Shown here: positions 1-9,987 of the stretch, piece after piece
Layout: each line of letters begins with the position of its first letter
Numbering within the stretch: position 1 is the stretch's first letter
Assembly: GCF_000012745.1 (NCBI RefSeq)
Contig: NC_007404.1
Location: 124,001-188,000, forward strand
Source: Thiobacillus denitrificans ATCC 25259
GTDB lineage: Bacteria; Pseudomonadota; Gammaproteobacteria; Burkholderiales; Thiobacillaceae
Length of the DNA stretch: 64,000 nucleotides
Direction: 5' to 3'
Notes under the pieces: generated by a model
What the model was told of the DNA's origin: nothing
What the model saw: only the letters and a program-made list of their open reading frames with translations
Databases searched by the model: none
Made by a program: the position numbers and the translations under genes

Positions 1-723
1 GAAAAGAACTCGCGCGGCCTCGCCTCGCGCTGGAAATACTTCTGGCAATCGGCGATCGGCCTCGTCGTCGCGGTCTATCTGTGGCAGACGGCGAGCCTGC
101 CCGCCCACACCGAACTCATCATCCCCTTCCTCAAGCAGGCGACGTTCGGCCTCTCGGCCGCGGCCTTCATCGCGCTCACCTACTTCGTCATCGTCGGTGC
201 GAGCAACGCGGTCAATCTCACCGACGGACTGGACGGCCTCGCGATCCTGCCAACCGTGATGGTGGCGTCGGCGCTCGCGATCTTCGCCTACGTCGCGGGC
301 AACGCGGTGTTCTCCAAATATCTTGGCGTCCCCTTCGTTCCAGGTGCCGGCGAACTCGCGATCTTCTGCGCCGCGATGGCCGGCGCCGGCCTCGCCTTTC
401 TGTGGTTCAACGCCTACCCAGCCGAGGTGTTCATGGGTGACGTCGGCGCGCTCGCGCTCGGCGCCGCGCTCGGCGTCGTCGCCGTCGTCGTGCGCCAGGA
501 GATCATCCTTTTCATCATGTGCGGCGTGTTCGTCATGGAGACCCTGTCGGTGATGATCCAGGTCGCCTCGTTCAAGCTGACCGGCAAGCGCGTCTTCCGC
601 ATGGCGCCGATTCACCACCACTACGAACTGAAGGGCTGGAAGGAAAACCAGGTAGTCGTGCGTTTCTGGATCATCAGCATGATGCTGGTGTTGATCGGCC
701 TGTCGAGCCTCAAACTTCGATGA
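1..723 (+). CDS. mraY: MraY, phospho-MurNAc-pentapeptide translocase (5' end outside window)
   Basis: Catalyses lipid I formation: it transfers phospho-MurNAc-pentapeptide from UDP to undecaprenyl phosphate at the inner face of the cytoplasmic membrane. The visible 240 codons have several hydrophobic segments and the family motifs [20 protein letters not shown] and the HHHYE loop. The C-terminal membrane segment ends in SLKLR. The start lies before the window. The stop TGA (721-723) overlaps an ATG at 720 that opens a 53-codon frame; the last 66 bases of this gene are repeated at 816-881 in front of murD. This end matches the normal family C-terminus, so the gene looks intact. Confidence 0.97.
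   Translation, partial: EKNSRGLASRWKYFWQSAIGLVVAVYLWQTASLPAHTELIIPFLKQATFGLSAAAFIALTYFVIVGASNAVNLTDGLDGLAILPTVMVASALAIFAYVAGNAVFSKYLGVPFVPGAGELAIFCAAMAGAGLAFLWFNAYPAEVFMGDVGALALGAALGVVAVVVRQEIILFIMCGVFVMETLSVMIQVASFKLTGKRVFRMAPIHHHYELKGWKENQVVVRFWIISMMLVLIGLSSLKLR
658..723 (+). repeat. Direct repeat, copy 1: 3' end of mraY
   Basis: The last 66 bases of mraY match positions 816-881 at 61 of 66 bases. The similarity starts sharply at GTGCGTTTC and runs through the TGA. Confidence 0.95.
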
Positions 724-881
724 GCGGAACCATGATGAAACGCAGGGCGGAAAGGTTGGGGGGAGACTCACGTGCCGGTGCAACCGGCACGTTACGTCGA
801 CACCACAACCCGACCGTGCGTTTCTGGATCATCAGCATGATGCTGGTGTCGATCGGCCTGTCGAGCCCGAAACTCGGATGA
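720..881 (+). CDS. Candidate 53-aa membrane peptide built from a duplicated mraY tail
   Basis: This frame starts at an ATG overlapping the mraY stop (ATGA) and ends in a TGA overlapping the murD ATG (ATGA), so it could be translationally coupled on both sides. The N-terminal half is Arg-rich ([10 protein letters not shown]). The C-terminal half repeats the last membrane segment of MraY (WIISMMLV) with changes L to S, L to P and R to G. A 9-bp perfect hairpin with a 3-base loop lies at 771-791. No family is recognised. It may be a real small protein or only the remains of a duplication with a 92-base insert; expression cannot be judged from sequence. Confidence 0.35.
   Translation: MSGTMMKRRAERLGGDSRAGATGTLRRHHNPTVRFWIISMMLVSIGLSSPKLG
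771..791. other. Perfect inverted repeat in the mraY-murD insert
   Basis: CGTGCCGGT, three-base loop, ACCGGCACG: a 9-bp perfect stem without a T tract. It lies inside the candidate 53-codon gene, so it is not a typical terminator. Confidence 0.8.
816..881 (+). repeat. Direct repeat, copy 2: mraY tail at the murD start
   Basis: Second copy of the mraY 3' end, 158 bases downstream of the first. Its final ATGA supplies the murD start codon, which is the overlap expected of an undisturbed mraY-murD junction. This suggests copy 2 is the original end of mraY and that copy 1 plus the intervening 92 bases were added. Confidence 0.95.
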
Positions 882-2302
882 ACTACGACGCGCTGCAACT
901 CTCCGGCCGAAAGGTCCTCGTGCTCGGCCTCGGCGACACCGGCCTGTCTTGCGCGCGTTGGCTCAGCGTGCATGGCGCCGACGTGAGCGTCGCCGACAGC
1001 CGCGAAGCGCCGCCCCATGCGGCCCGCCTCGCCGAGACGCTGCCGCAGGTTGCGCTTTTCACCGGGCCGTTCGAGGCGGCGCATCTGGCCGCGGCCGACA
1101 TGCTCGTGCTGAGTCCGGGCGTGCCCCTGTCCGAGCCGGCGGTTGCCCAAGCGGTCGCGCAGGGCGTCGAAGCGGTCGGCGACGTCGAGCTGTTCGCCCG
1201 CGCGCTGGCCGTGCTGAATGCGCAGCGCGCGGCTTTGCCGGCGCCGCAGGCGGCGATGCGCGTGATCGCGATCACGGGGAGCAACGGCAAGAGCACGGTC
1301 ACCGCGATGTGCGGCGACATGTGCCGGATGGCCGGTCTCACCGTGTGCGTCGCCGGAAACATCGGCCTGCCGGTGCTCGACGCGCTGCATGAGATCGAGC
1401 AGGGCGCCGCGCCGCTGCCGCAGGTCTGGGTGCTCGAGTTGTCGAGCTTCCAGCTCGAGACGACCTCGAGCCTCGACGCCACGGCGGCGGCTGTCCTCAA
1501 CCTGTCCGAGGACCACATGGACCGCTACCCCGACATGGCCGCGTACGCGGCGGCGAAGGCGCGCATCTTCAGCGGAAATGGCGTGCAGGTGCTGAACCGC
1601 GACGACCCGCGCACGCTCGCGATGGCGATTCCCGGTCGACATGTCGTGAGCTTCGGCCTCGACCGCTGTCCGACCGACGAGAACTTCGGCCTGTGCGAGG
1701 ACGAACTGTGCCTCGGCGGCGACATGTTGATGCCCTTGTCGGTGCTCGCCGTCCCCGGCCTTCATAACGCCGCGAACGCGCTCGCCGCGCTCGCGCTGAC
1801 CCGTGCGCTCGATCTGCCGATCGAGGCCCTGCTGCGCGGCTTGATGCATTTCAAGGGCCTGCCGCATCGCGTCGAGAAAGTCGCCGACATCGACGGCGTG
1901 ACCTGGTACGACGACTCCAAGGGCACCAATGTCGGTGCGACCGAGGCGGCTCTCTACGGCATGGGGCGGAGAAAAGCGGTCGTCATCCTCGGCGGCGACG
2001 GCAAGGGGCAGGATTTCGGTCCGCTCAAGGCCGCGGTCGCGGCCAATGCGCGCGCCGTCGTGTTGATCGGCCGCGACGCTGTGGCCATCGAGGCCGCGAT
2101 CGAAGACTCGGGCGTCGCGAGCTACCGCGCCGACACGCTGCCCGACGCGGTCGAGCAGGCGGCGCGTCTTGCCGAGCCGGGCGACGCGGTGCTGCTGTCG
2201 CCGGCCTGCGCGAGCTTCGACATGTTCCGCAACTACGTTCACCGCGCCGAGGTCTTCGTCGACGCGGTGAAGAAACTCGCCGCGCAAAGGGCGCAGGTCT
2301 GA
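878..2302 (+). CDS. murD: MurD, UDP-MurNAc-L-Ala:D-Glu ligase
   Basis: ATP-dependent cytoplasmic ligase adding D-glutamate to UDP-MurNAc-L-alanine. The product is 474 aa, normal for the family. An N-terminal Rossmann-like domain (VLGLGDTG, about 14-21) precedes the P-loop GSNGKST at 134-140; the ligase C-domain carries the YDDSKGTN segment. The ATG overlaps the stop of the duplicated mraY tail and no clear Shine-Dalgarno is visible, so translation probably depends on coupling. The stop overlaps the ftsW ATG (ATGA at 2300-2304). Confidence 0.97.
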   Translation: MNYDALQLSGRKVLVLGLGDTGLSCARWLSVHGADVSVADSREAPPHAARLAETLPQVALFTGPFEAAHLAAADMLVLSPGVPLSEPAVAQAVAQGVEAVGDVELFARALAVLNAQRAALPAPQAAMRVIAITGSNGKSTVTAMCGDMCRMAGLTVCVAGNIGLPVLDALHEIEQGAAPLPQVWVLELSSFQLETTSSLDATAAAVLNLSEDHMDRYPDMAAYAAAKARIFSGNGVQVLNRDDPRTLAMAIPGRHVVSFGLDRCPTDENFGLCEDELCLGGDMLMPLSVLAVPGLHNAANALAALALTRALDLPIEALLRGLMHFKGLPHRVEKVADIDGVTWYDDSKGTNVGATEAALYGMGRRKAVVILGGDGKGQDFGPLKAAVAANARAVVLIGRDAVAIEAAIEDSGVASYRADTLPDAVEQAARLAEPGDAVLLSPACASFDMFRNYVHRAEVFVDAVKKLAAQRAQV

Positions 2303-3459
2303 TGCTGTATACCGCACGCGCCCCCAAGCCCAGCGCCGAGCTCGATTTCAGCCTGCTCTGGCTCGCGCTCGGCCTGCTCGCGATCGGTCTCGTCATGGTG
2401 TATTCGGCGTCGATCGCGACCGCGGAGGCGGCCAGGTACACCGGCCACAACGGCGAATACTATCTGCTGCGCCAGGGCATGTTCATCCTGCTCGGCGTCG
2501 GCGTTGCGGTCGCCGCGTTCCAGGTTCCGACGCGGGTGTGGCAGCAGGCCGCGCCCTACCTGTTCCTCGCCGGCCTGTTGCTGCTGGCCGTCGTGCTGAT
2601 CCCGGGGATCGGTCGCGAGGTCAACGGCAGCCGGCGCTGGATCCCGCTCGGCTTCGCCAACCTGCAGCCGTCCGAGATCATGAAATTCCTCGCCGTGCTC
2701 TACGCGGCCGACTACACGACGCGCAAGGCCGCGTTCATGCATGACTTCAAGAAGGGCTTCCTGCCGATGGCGGCGGTGATGATGCTCGCCGGCGCGCTGC
2801 TGCTGAAGGAGCCCGACTTCGGCGCCTTCGTCGTCATCGTCGCGATCGCGATGGGCATCTTGTTTCTTGGCGGCCTCGACTGGAAGGTGTTCGCGGGGCT
2901 GATCGTCGTGCTCGTGATCGGGTTCGCGCTGCTAATCTTCACTTCCGAATACCGGATGCAGCGCATCCTCGGCTTCATGGACCCGTTCGCCGATCCCTAC
3001 GGCAAGGGCTATCAGCTGTCGCACGCGCTGATCGCCTTCGGTCGCGGCGAGTGGCTCGGCCTGGGCCTCGGCGGCAGCGTCGAGAAGCTGTTCTACCTGC
3101 CCGAGGCGCACACCGATTTCCTGCTCGCCGTCATCGCCGAGGAATTCGGCTTCGTCGGCGTCGCCGTCGTGATTGGCCTGTTCGCCTGGCTGCTCGTCAA
3201 GGCCTTCGTCATCGGCCACCGCGCGGCGCAACTGGAGCGCAACTTCTGTGCGCTCGTCGCGCAAGGCATCGGCATCTGGCTCGGCGTGCAGGCGCTCATC
3301 AACATGGGCGTGAACGTCGGCCTGCTGCCGACCAAGGGCCTGACGCTGCCCTTCCTGTCTTTCGGCGGCAGCGGCGTCGTCGCCAACTGCATCGCAGTCG
3401 CCGTGCTGCTGCGCATCGACTGGGAACATCGTCAGATGATGCGGGGGAAGACCTTCTGA
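2302..3459 (+). CDS. ftsW: FtsW, septal SEDS peptidoglycan glycosyltransferase
   Basis: Polytopic SEDS protein that polymerises lipid II at the septum with its class B PBP partner. It has 385 aa and about ten hydrophobic segments. The SEDS signatures [17 protein letters not shown] and the C-terminal [10 protein letters not shown] are present. The ATG overlaps the murD stop and its own TGA (3457-3459) overlaps the murG ATG, so it sits in a coupled chain. The position between murD and murG favours FtsW over RodA. Confidence 0.96.
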   Translation: MLYTARAPKPSAELDFSLLWLALGLLAIGLVMVYSASIATAEAARYTGHNGEYYLLRQGMFILLGVGVAVAAFQVPTRVWQQAAPYLFLAGLLLLAVVLIPGIGREVNGSRRWIPLGFANLQPSEIMKFLAVLYAADYTTRKAAFMHDFKKGFLPMAAVMMLAGALLLKEPDFGAFVVIVAIAMGILFLGGLDWKVFAGLIVVLVIGFALLIFTSEYRMQRILGFMDPFADPYGKGYQLSHALIAFGRGEWLGLGLGGSVEKLFYLPEAHTDFLLAVIAEEFGFVGVAVVIGLFAWLLVKAFVIGHRAAQLERNFCALVAQGIGIWLGVQALINMGVNVGLLPTKGLTLPFLSFGGSGVVANCIAVAVLLRIDWEHRQMMRGKTF

Positions 3460-4559
3460 TGGCCGCCGCGAACCGCACCCTCATGGTCATGGCCGGCGGC
3501 ACGGGCGGCCACGTCTACCCTGCGCTCGCCGTTGCCGAGACCTTGCGCGAGCGCGGCTGGAGCGTGTTCTGGCTCGGCACGCGCGCCGGGCTCGAGGCGC
3601 GTGTGGTCCCGGCCGCGGGAATCGACATGGTCTGGGTCTCGATGGGCGGCGTGCGCGGCAAGGGTCTCGTGAAGAAGCTGCTGCTGCCGGCGATGCTGCT
3701 CGTCGCATTCGCCCAGAGCCTCGGCGCGATCCTGCGCCGGCGCCCCGACGTCGTGCTCGGCATGGGCGGCTACACGGCCTTTCCGGGCGGCATGATGGCG
3801 AGCCTGTTGAACCGGCCGCTCGTCGTGCACGAACAGAATTCCGTCGGCGGGTTGACCAACCGCCTGCTGGCCTGCCTGGCCGACCGTGTGCTGACCGCAT
3901 TCCCCGCGGTATTCACCCATGCCCACGACAAGCCGATTCCGTGCCGGCGCGTGTCGGCCGAATGGGTCGGTAACCCGGTGCGCGGCGACATCACGGCCGC
4001 GCCGGCCGGGGAACGCGCGGCGCGCAGCGGCCCGCTGCGCCTGCTCGTCGTCGGCGGGAGCCTCGGCGCGAGCGCGCTGAACGAGCTGGTGCCGCGCGCG
4101 CTGGCGCTGCTGCCCGAGGCGCAGCGGCCGCGCGTCGTGCACCAGTCAGGACGCCGCCACGTCGACGCGCTGCGCGCCGGCTATGCCGCGGCCGCCGTCG
4201 ACGCCGAGGTGCGCGACTACATCGACGACATGGCTGCGGCCTACCGTGACTGCGACTTCGCGATCTGCCGCGCCGGCGCCATGACCGTCGCCGAACTCGC
4301 GTGCGCGGGCGTGCCGGCGCTGCTCGTGCCCTTCCCGTTCGCGGTCGACGACCACCAGACCGGCAACGCGGCCTTCCTGGCCGAGGCCGGCGCGGCCTGG
4401 CTCGTGCAGCAGAAGGACCTGAGCGCCGAAGCGCTGGCTGAATTGATCGCCGGCATCGACCGCAACCGGCTCGCGGCGATGTCCGAGCAGGCCGTGCGGC
4501 TCGCCAAGCCCGATGCGACCGGGCGCGTCGCCGACATCTGCGAGGCCCTCGCGAAATGA
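3459..4559 (+). CDS. murG: MurG, lipid II synthase (GlcNAc transferase)
   Basis: Membrane-associated GT28 enzyme transferring GlcNAc from UDP-GlcNAc to lipid I. The product is 366 aa from the ATG overlapping the ftsW stop; the frame is open far upstream inside ftsW, but the family N-terminus begins just after this ATG. Motifs: the glycine loop [11 protein letters not shown] near residue 12, [16 protein letters not shown], and the donor-site [10 protein letters not shown]. The stop overlaps the murC ATG. Confidence 0.97.
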   Translation: MAAANRTLMVMAGGTGGHVYPALAVAETLRERGWSVFWLGTRAGLEARVVPAAGIDMVWVSMGGVRGKGLVKKLLLPAMLLVAFAQSLGAILRRRPDVVLGMGGYTAFPGGMMASLLNRPLVVHEQNSVGGLTNRLLACLADRVLTAFPAVFTHAHDKPIPCRRVSAEWVGNPVRGDITAAPAGERAARSGPLRLLVVGGSLGASALNELVPRALALLPEAQRPRVVHQSGRRHVDALRAGYAAAAVDAEVRDYIDDMAAAYRDCDFAICRAGAMTVAELACAGVPALLVPFPFAVDDHQTGNAAFLAEAGAAWLVQQKDLSAEALAELIAGIDRNRLAAMSEQAVRLAKPDATGRVADICEALAK

Positions 4560-5947
4560 AACATGCCGTCAAGCACATCCATTTCATCGGCATCGGCGGT
4601 GTCGGCATGAGCGGGATCGCCGAAGTGCTGCTGAATCTGGGTTATGCGGTGTCCGGCTCCGACCTCGCCGACAACGCGGTGACGCAGCGCCTCGCGAAAC
4701 TCGGTGCCCGCATCCACCGCGGTCATGCGCCGTCGAATATCGCTGGCGCCGATGCGGTCGTGACCTCGACCGCGGTGCAGGAATCGAACCCCGAAGTCGT
4801 CGCGGCGCGCGAGAAGAAGATCCCGATCGTGCCGCGCGCGCTGATGCTCGCCGAACTGATGCGCCTGCGCCAGGGCATCGCGATCGCCGGGACCCACGGC
4901 AAGACCACGACGACGAGCCTCGTCGCGAGCATCCTCGGCGAGGCGGGCATGGACCCGACCTACGTCATCGGCGGCAAGCTCACGGCCGCCGGCACCAACG
5001 CGCGCCTCGGGCAGGGCGACTTCCTGGTCGCCGAGGCCGACGAGTCCGACGCGTCCTTCCTCTATCTCACGCCCGTGATCGCGATCGTCACCAACATCGA
5101 CGCCGATCACATGGACACCTACGGCCATGATTTCGATCGCCTCAAAACGGCCTTCGTCGACTTCTGCCAGCGCCTGCCCTTCTATGGCATGGCGGTGCTG
5201 TGCATCGACGACGCCAACGTGCGCGAAATCCTGCCGCGCATCACCAAGCCGATCACGACCTACGGCTTCGACCCGGCGGCGCAGGTGCGCGCGGTCGACA
5301 CGCGCTTCGAGCACGGCCAGATGCGCTTCACCGTCAAGCGCGAGGGCATGGCCGACCTCGACGTGACGCTCAACCAGCCGGGGCTGCACAACGTGCTGAA
5401 CGCGCTCGCCGCGATCGCGGTCGCGACCGAAGTCGGCGCGAGCGACGCCGCGATCGTCAAGGCGCTCGCCGAATTCCACGGCGTCGGCCGGCGCTTCCAG
5501 CGCTACGGCGAACACCCGACGAAAGACGGCGGCTGCTACTGGCTGATCGACGACTACGGACACCATCCGGTCGAAATGGCCGCGACGCTCGCTGCGGCGC
5601 GCGGAGCGTTTCCGGGACGACGTCTCGTGCTCGTGTTCCAGCCCCACCGGTACTCACGCACCCGCGACTGCTTCGAGGATTTCGTCAAGGTCCTGTCGGA
5701 GACCGACGCGCTGGTGCTGACCGAGGTCTATCCGGCCGGCGAGGCGCCGATCGTCGCCGCCGACGGCCGCGCCCTCGCGCGCGCGGTGCGGGTCGCCGGC
5801 AAGGTCGAGCCGGTGTTCGTCGAGAACGTCGCCGATGTCGCCGCAACCGTGCGCGACCTCGTGCAGGCGGACGATGTCGTGCTGGTGATGGGCGCGGGCA
5901 GCATCGGCCAGGTCGCGCCCGCGCTTGGAGAACGCGATGCGCCATGA
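4556..5947 (+). CDS. murC: MurC, UDP-MurNAc:L-alanine ligase
   Basis: First amino-acid ligase of the stem peptide, cytoplasmic and ATP-dependent. The product is 463 aa. The N-terminal GIGGVGMSG loop binds UDP-sugar, the P-loop [10 protein letters not shown] lies at 111-120, and the C-domain carries DDYGHHPVE and FQPHRYSRT. The start overlaps the murG stop; the end overlaps the murB start region by about 11 bases. Confidence 0.97.
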   Translation: MKHAVKHIHFIGIGGVGMSGIAEVLLNLGYAVSGSDLADNAVTQRLAKLGARIHRGHAPSNIAGADAVVTSTAVQESNPEVVAAREKKIPIVPRALMLAELMRLRQGIAIAGTHGKTTTTSLVASILGEAGMDPTYVIGGKLTAAGTNARLGQGDFLVAEADESDASFLYLTPVIAIVTNIDADHMDTYGHDFDRLKTAFVDFCQRLPFYGMAVLCIDDANVREILPRITKPITTYGFDPAAQVRAVDTRFEHGQMRFTVKREGMADLDVTLNQPGLHNVLNALAAIAVATEVGASDAAIVKALAEFHGVGRRFQRYGEHPTKDGGCYWLIDDYGHHPVEMAATLAAARGAFPGRRLVLVFQPHRYSRTRDCFEDFVKVLSETDALVLTEVYPAGEAPIVAADGRALARAVRVAGKVEPVFVENVADVAATVRDLVQADDVVLVMGAGSIGQVAPALGERDAP

Positions 5948-6911
5948 TTACCGCATGAGCGAGGTCGAGGTCGCCGGCGGTACCGCCCCGGTGCTGCGCG
6001 GCCGCTTCCTCTACAACGAGCCGATGAGCCGGCACGTCTCCTGGCGCGCCGGCGGCAGCGCGCGCCGCCTCTACGTGCCTGCCGACCTCGAGGATCTGGT
6101 CTGGCTCGTGCGCTCGGTGCCGGCGGACGAGGCGATCCACATGGTCGGACTCGGCAGCAACCTGCTGGTGCGCGACGGCGGCGTCGCGGGCGTCGTCATC
6201 CTGCTCCACGGCGTGCTGACGAAGCTCGCGCTCGAAAGCCGCACGCATGGCCTGCCGCCCGCGCCGCCCGCGCGCGACACGGCCGTCGTCTATGCCCAGG
6301 CCGGCGTCGCCTCGCCGAAGCTCGCGCGTTTTGCCGCGACCCACGGCCTCGTCGGCGGCGAGTTTCTCGCCGGCATCCCCGGCACGGTCGGCGGCGCCAT
6401 CGCGATGAATGCCGGGTGCTACGGCAGCGAAACCTGGGACACGCTGGTGCAACTGCATACCCTCGATCGCCAGGGCCAGCTCAACGAGCGCCTGCCCGAG
6501 GAATACGTGACCGGCTATCGCCACGCGGCGCTCAAGCGGCCGCACGAGGAGTGGTTCATCGGCGGATGGTTCCGCTTGGAGCGCGGCGACGGCGCGGCCT
6601 CGCGCGAGCGGATCCGCAGCCTGCTCAAGACGCGGATTGCGTCGCAGCCGCTCAACCTGCCGAACGCAGGCTCGGTCTTCCGCAACCCGCCCGGCGACTT
6701 CGCCGCACGCCTGATCGAGGCGTGCGGGCTCAAGGGCCACCGCATCGGCGACGCGCAGGTGTCGACCAAGCACGCGAACTTCATCGTCAACGTGGGCAAG
6801 GCGACGGCGACCGACATCGAGCGCCTGATCGAACATGTCGAAGACAGCGTGGAGGCGCGCACCAACGTGCGACTGATGCGCGAGGTCAGAATCATCGGAG
6901 AACGGCAGTGA
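5937..6911 (+). CDS. murB: MurB, UDP-N-acetylenolpyruvoylglucosamine reductase
   Basis: FAD enzyme using NADPH to reduce enolpyruvyl-UDP-GlcNAc to UDP-MurNAc. Motifs: [13 protein letters not shown] (FAD), the GIPGTVGGA segment, the catalytic-serine region NAGSVFRNP and the C-terminal Glu in LMREVRI. The ATG at 5937 is chosen because GGAG (5927-5930) sits six bases before it; a TTG at 5925 would remove that site and an ATG at 5955 is also possible. The product is 324 aa. Its stop overlaps the ddl GTG. Confidence 0.95.
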
Positions 6912-7840
6912 GCGAAACGGTTTCAGCGAAAAAATTCGGCAAGGTCGCCGTGATGCTCGGCGGCACCTCGGCCGAGCGGCCGGTATCCCTGAACAGCGGC
7001 AATGCGGTGCTCGCGGCGTTGACGCGCCAGGGCATCGACGCGCACGCGTTCGACCCGGCGACACGCAGCCTCGGCGACCTCATGAGCGGCGAGTTCGATC
7101 GTGTGTTCATCGCGCTGCACGGGCGCTACGGCGAAGACGGCTGCATGCAGGGCGCCCTCGAACTGCTCGGCATTCCCTATACCGGCAGCGGGGTGATGGC
7201 CTCGGCGGTCGGCATGGACAAGTGGCGCACCAAGCTGCTGTGGCGTGCGGCCGGCCTGCCGACCGCGGACTGGGCCATGCTCGACGCGACGAGCGATTTC
7301 GCCGCGACCGAGGCCAGGCTCGGGCTGCCGATCTTCGTGAAGCCGGCGCGCGAGGGTTCGAGCATCGGCATGAGCAAGGTGACCGAGGCCGGAACGTTGC
7401 AGGCCGCCTACGAGAAGGCCGCCGAGCACGACGCGCTCGTGCTCGCGGAAAAATTCATCGACGGCGCCGAATTCACGGTCGGCATCGTCGGCGACAGCGC
7501 GCTGCCGCTGATCCGTCTGCAACCGGCAGCCGAAAAGGCGTTTTACGATTTCGAGGCGAAATACCTGCGCGACGACACCCAGTACCACTGCCCGGCCGGC
7601 CTCCCCGACGCCCAGGAGATGAGCCTGCGCAAACTCGCGCTCGACGCCTTCCGCCTGCTCGGCGGCCGCGGCTGGGGCCGTGTCGACCTCATGACCGATC
7701 GCCTCGGCAATCCCTATCTGCTGGAAGTGAACACCTCGCCCGGCATGACCGACCACAGCCTCGTTCCGATGGCCGCGCGCGTCGCCGGCATCGACTTCGA
7801 CGCGCTTTGCGTCACGATCCTGGAGCAGACGCTCGGATGA
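6908..7840 (+). CDS. ddl: D-alanine--D-alanine ligase
   Basis: ATP-grasp enzyme making D-Ala-D-Ala for the stem peptide. It is 310 aa from a GTG at 6908 that overlaps the murB stop (GTGA), with GGAG at 6897-6900 giving seven-base spacing. Motifs: [12 protein letters not shown] at the N-terminus, the HGRYGEDG loop, [11 protein letters not shown], and the metal-binding [11 protein letters not shown]. Position between murB and ftsQ is classical for DdlB. Confidence 0.96.
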
Positions 7841-8613
7841 ATCCGCCGGATCTCGACGCCCATCCGCTCTGCCAGGTCGCGCGCGTGCTGACCTGGGGCG
7901 CGCTCGCGCTGCTCGGCTACGGCGTGCTCGGCTGGCTCGCCGCGCAGCCCTGGTTCGCGCTGCGCACGATCGAGGTCAAGACGCCGGTCGCCCACGTCAC
8001 CGAGGCGCAGATCCGGCTGGTCGCCGAGCGGCAGGTGACGGGAACCTTCTTCACGGTCGATCTCGAGCGCGTGCAGGGCAGCCTGGAAAAGCTGCCGTGG
8101 GTGCGCGACGCGCGCGTCGAGCGCCGCTGGCCCGATACGCTCGTCGTCTCGCTGGTCGAACACGTGCCGCTCGCGCGCTGGAACGACGACGCGCTCGTCA
8201 ACGACCGCGGAGAAGTCTTCGTCGCCGCGGTCGCGGCACGCTTGCCGCGCCTGTCCGGCCCCGAGGACAGCAGCGAGGAAGTCGTCGCCGCCTACCGGCG
8301 CCACCAGCTGGCACTCGCACCGCTCGGCCTGACGATCCGCGAATTGCGGCTCTCGCCGCGGCGCGCGTGGCGCGTGCGCCTCGATAACGGGATGCAGCTC
8401 GCGCTCGGTCGCGAACAGACCGACGCGCGGCTGGCGCGCTTCATCGCTCTTTATCCGCGTGTGTTCGGCGCGGCCGCCGCGGTCGTCGAGGTCGCCACCG
8501 CGACGTCCGCCGAGCCCGCGGCCATGCCGGTCACGGTCGACCTGCGTTATTCCGACGGCTTCGCCGTGCGCACCGCGGGCGGCGTGCCCCCTTTCAAACC
8601 GAGTGAAACATGA
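7837..8613 (+). CDS. ftsQ: FtsQ, divisome bitopic protein
   Basis: Connects early and late divisome proteins (with FtsB/FtsL). The product is 258 aa: a short cytoplasmic N-terminus, one membrane segment at about 18-35, then a POTRA domain (LRTIEV to about residue 110, with [15 protein letters not shown]) and the beta domain. The ATG overlaps the ddl stop (ATGA). Only 12 bases separate it from ftsA. Confidence 0.93.
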
Positions 8614-8625
8614 GCCCCATGCAAC

Positions 8626-9861
8626 ATGAGTAAGCCAAGAGACCCCAAAAACCTCGTCGTGGGCCTTGATATCGGCACCTCGAAGATCGTCTGCATCGTC
8701 GGCGAGATCAACGACGAGGGGATGCTCGAGATCATCGGCATGGGAACGCATCCCTCGCGCGGCCTGCGCCGCGGCGTCGTGGTCAACATCGAGGCCACGG
8801 TCAACGCGATCCAGCGGGCGCTCGAGGAAGCCGAGCTGATGGCCGACTGCAAGATCCGCGAGGTCTACACGGGTATCGCCGGCAGCCACATCAAGAGCTT
8901 CAACTCGCACGGCATGTTCGCGATCAAGGACAAGGAGATCAGCCAGATGGACGTCGACCGCGTGGTGGAAACCGCGCGCGCGGTCAACATCCCGACCGAC
9001 CAGCAGATCCTGCACACGATCCCGCAGGAATTCATCGTCGACGGCCAGGAGGACGTGCGCGACCCGCTCGGCATGAGCGCGGTGCGTCTCGAGGTCAAGG
9101 TGCACATCGTCACTGGCGCGGTGTCGGCCGCGCAGAACATCATCAAGTGCGTGCGGCGCTGCGGGCTCGAGGTAGGCGACCTCGTGCTGCAGCCGCTCGC
9201 GTCGGCGATGGCCGTGCTGACCGAGGATGAGAAGGAACTCGGCGTGTGCCTCGTCGATATCGGCGGCGGCACGACCGACATCGCCGTCTTCACCAACGGC
9301 GCCATTCGCCATACCGCGGTGATTCCGGTCGCGGGCGATCAGGTCAACAACGACATCGCGGTCGCGCTGCGCACGCCGCCGAAGGAGGCCGAGGACATCA
9401 AGGTGCAGTACGGCTGCGCGCTGCGCCAGCTCGCCGACGCGCGCGACATGATCGAGGTGCCCGGCATCGGCGACCGCCCGCCGCGGACCTTGTCCAGACA
9501 GACGCTCGCGGAATTCATCGAGCCGCGCATGGAAGAGCTCTATTCGCTCGTGCAGGCCGAACTGCGGCGCTCGGGCTTCGAGGAGCTGCTGTCGTCGGGA
9601 ATCGTCATCACCGGCGGGTCGGCCGCGATGCAAGGCATGGTCGAACTCGGCGAGGAGGTCTTTCACATGCCGGTGCGCATGGGCTGGCCGCGCTACGAGG
9701 GCGCGCTCGCCGACGTCATGCACAACCCGCGCTACGCGACCTGCATGGGGCTGCTGATGGCAGGCCTCGAGGCGCGCGGCCGCGACGCACCCAAGCTGTC
9801 GGGCAGCAGTTTCAAGGATGTTTTCGAACGAATGAAAAGTTGGTTCAAGGGGAATTTCTGA
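8626..9861 (+). CDS. ftsA: FtsA, actin-like membrane tether for FtsZ
   Basis: Actin-fold ATPase that anchors FtsZ to the membrane. The product is 411 aa with GLDIGTSKI (phosphate 1), VDIGGGTTDIAVF (phosphate 2), ITGGSAAMQG (adenosine) and a C-terminal amphipathic helix rich in Phe, Lys and Trp (about 395-411). The gene ends inside the left arm of an 8-bp inverted repeat (9860-9891). Confidence 0.97.
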   Translation: MSKPRDPKNLVVGLDIGTSKIVCIVGEINDEGMLEIIGMGTHPSRGLRRGVVVNIEATVNAIQRALEEAELMADCKIREVYTGIAGSHIKSFNSHGMFAIKDKEISQMDVDRVVETARAVNIPTDQQILHTIPQEFIVDGQEDVRDPLGMSAVRLEVKVHIVTGAVSAAQNIIKCVRRCGLEVGDLVLQPLASAMAVLTEDEKELGVCLVDIGGGTTDIAVFTNGAIRHTAVIPVAGDQVNNDIAVALRTPPKEAEDIKVQYGCALRQLADARDMIEVPGIGDRPPRTLSRQTLAEFIEPRMEELYSLVQAELRRSGFEELLSSGIVITGGSAAMQGMVELGEEVFHMPVRMGWPRYEGALADVMHNPRYATCMGLLMAGLEARGRDAPKLSGSSFKDVFERMKSWFKGNF

Positions 9862-9891
9862 CGTCGCGCAGCGCCGGGGGGTGGCGACGTC
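9860..9891. other. Inverted repeat across the ftsA stop codon
   Basis: GACGTCGC (9860-9867) pairs perfectly with GCGACGTC (9884-9891) around a 16-base loop. No T tract follows, so it is more likely an mRNA structure than a strong terminator. Confidence 0.7.
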
Positions 9892-9949
9892 GAAACGGAT
9901 TTGGCCGAAACGCCGAGCGGCGCGAGGTCAATGGATTTTTCGAGTGCGG

Positions 9950-9970
9950 TTTTTGATTTTTGATTTTTGC
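9950..9970 (+). repeat. Triple heptamer TTTTTGA/TTTTTGC before the ftsZ RBS
   Basis: Three adjacent 7-base units (9950-9956, 9957-9963, 9964-9970) form an unusually T-rich leader in GC-rich DNA, ending just before the ftsZ Shine-Dalgarno. It could aid promoter opening or ribosome loading. Confidence 0.75.
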
Positions 9971-9987
9971 AGAAAGAGGAGAGCAAC

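Noticed and set aside
710-2317. Long open frame on the minus strand over murD
   Set aside because: Shadow of a GC-rich gene: the + strand has intact MurD motifs, and the reverse product is Arg/His-rich without any domain.
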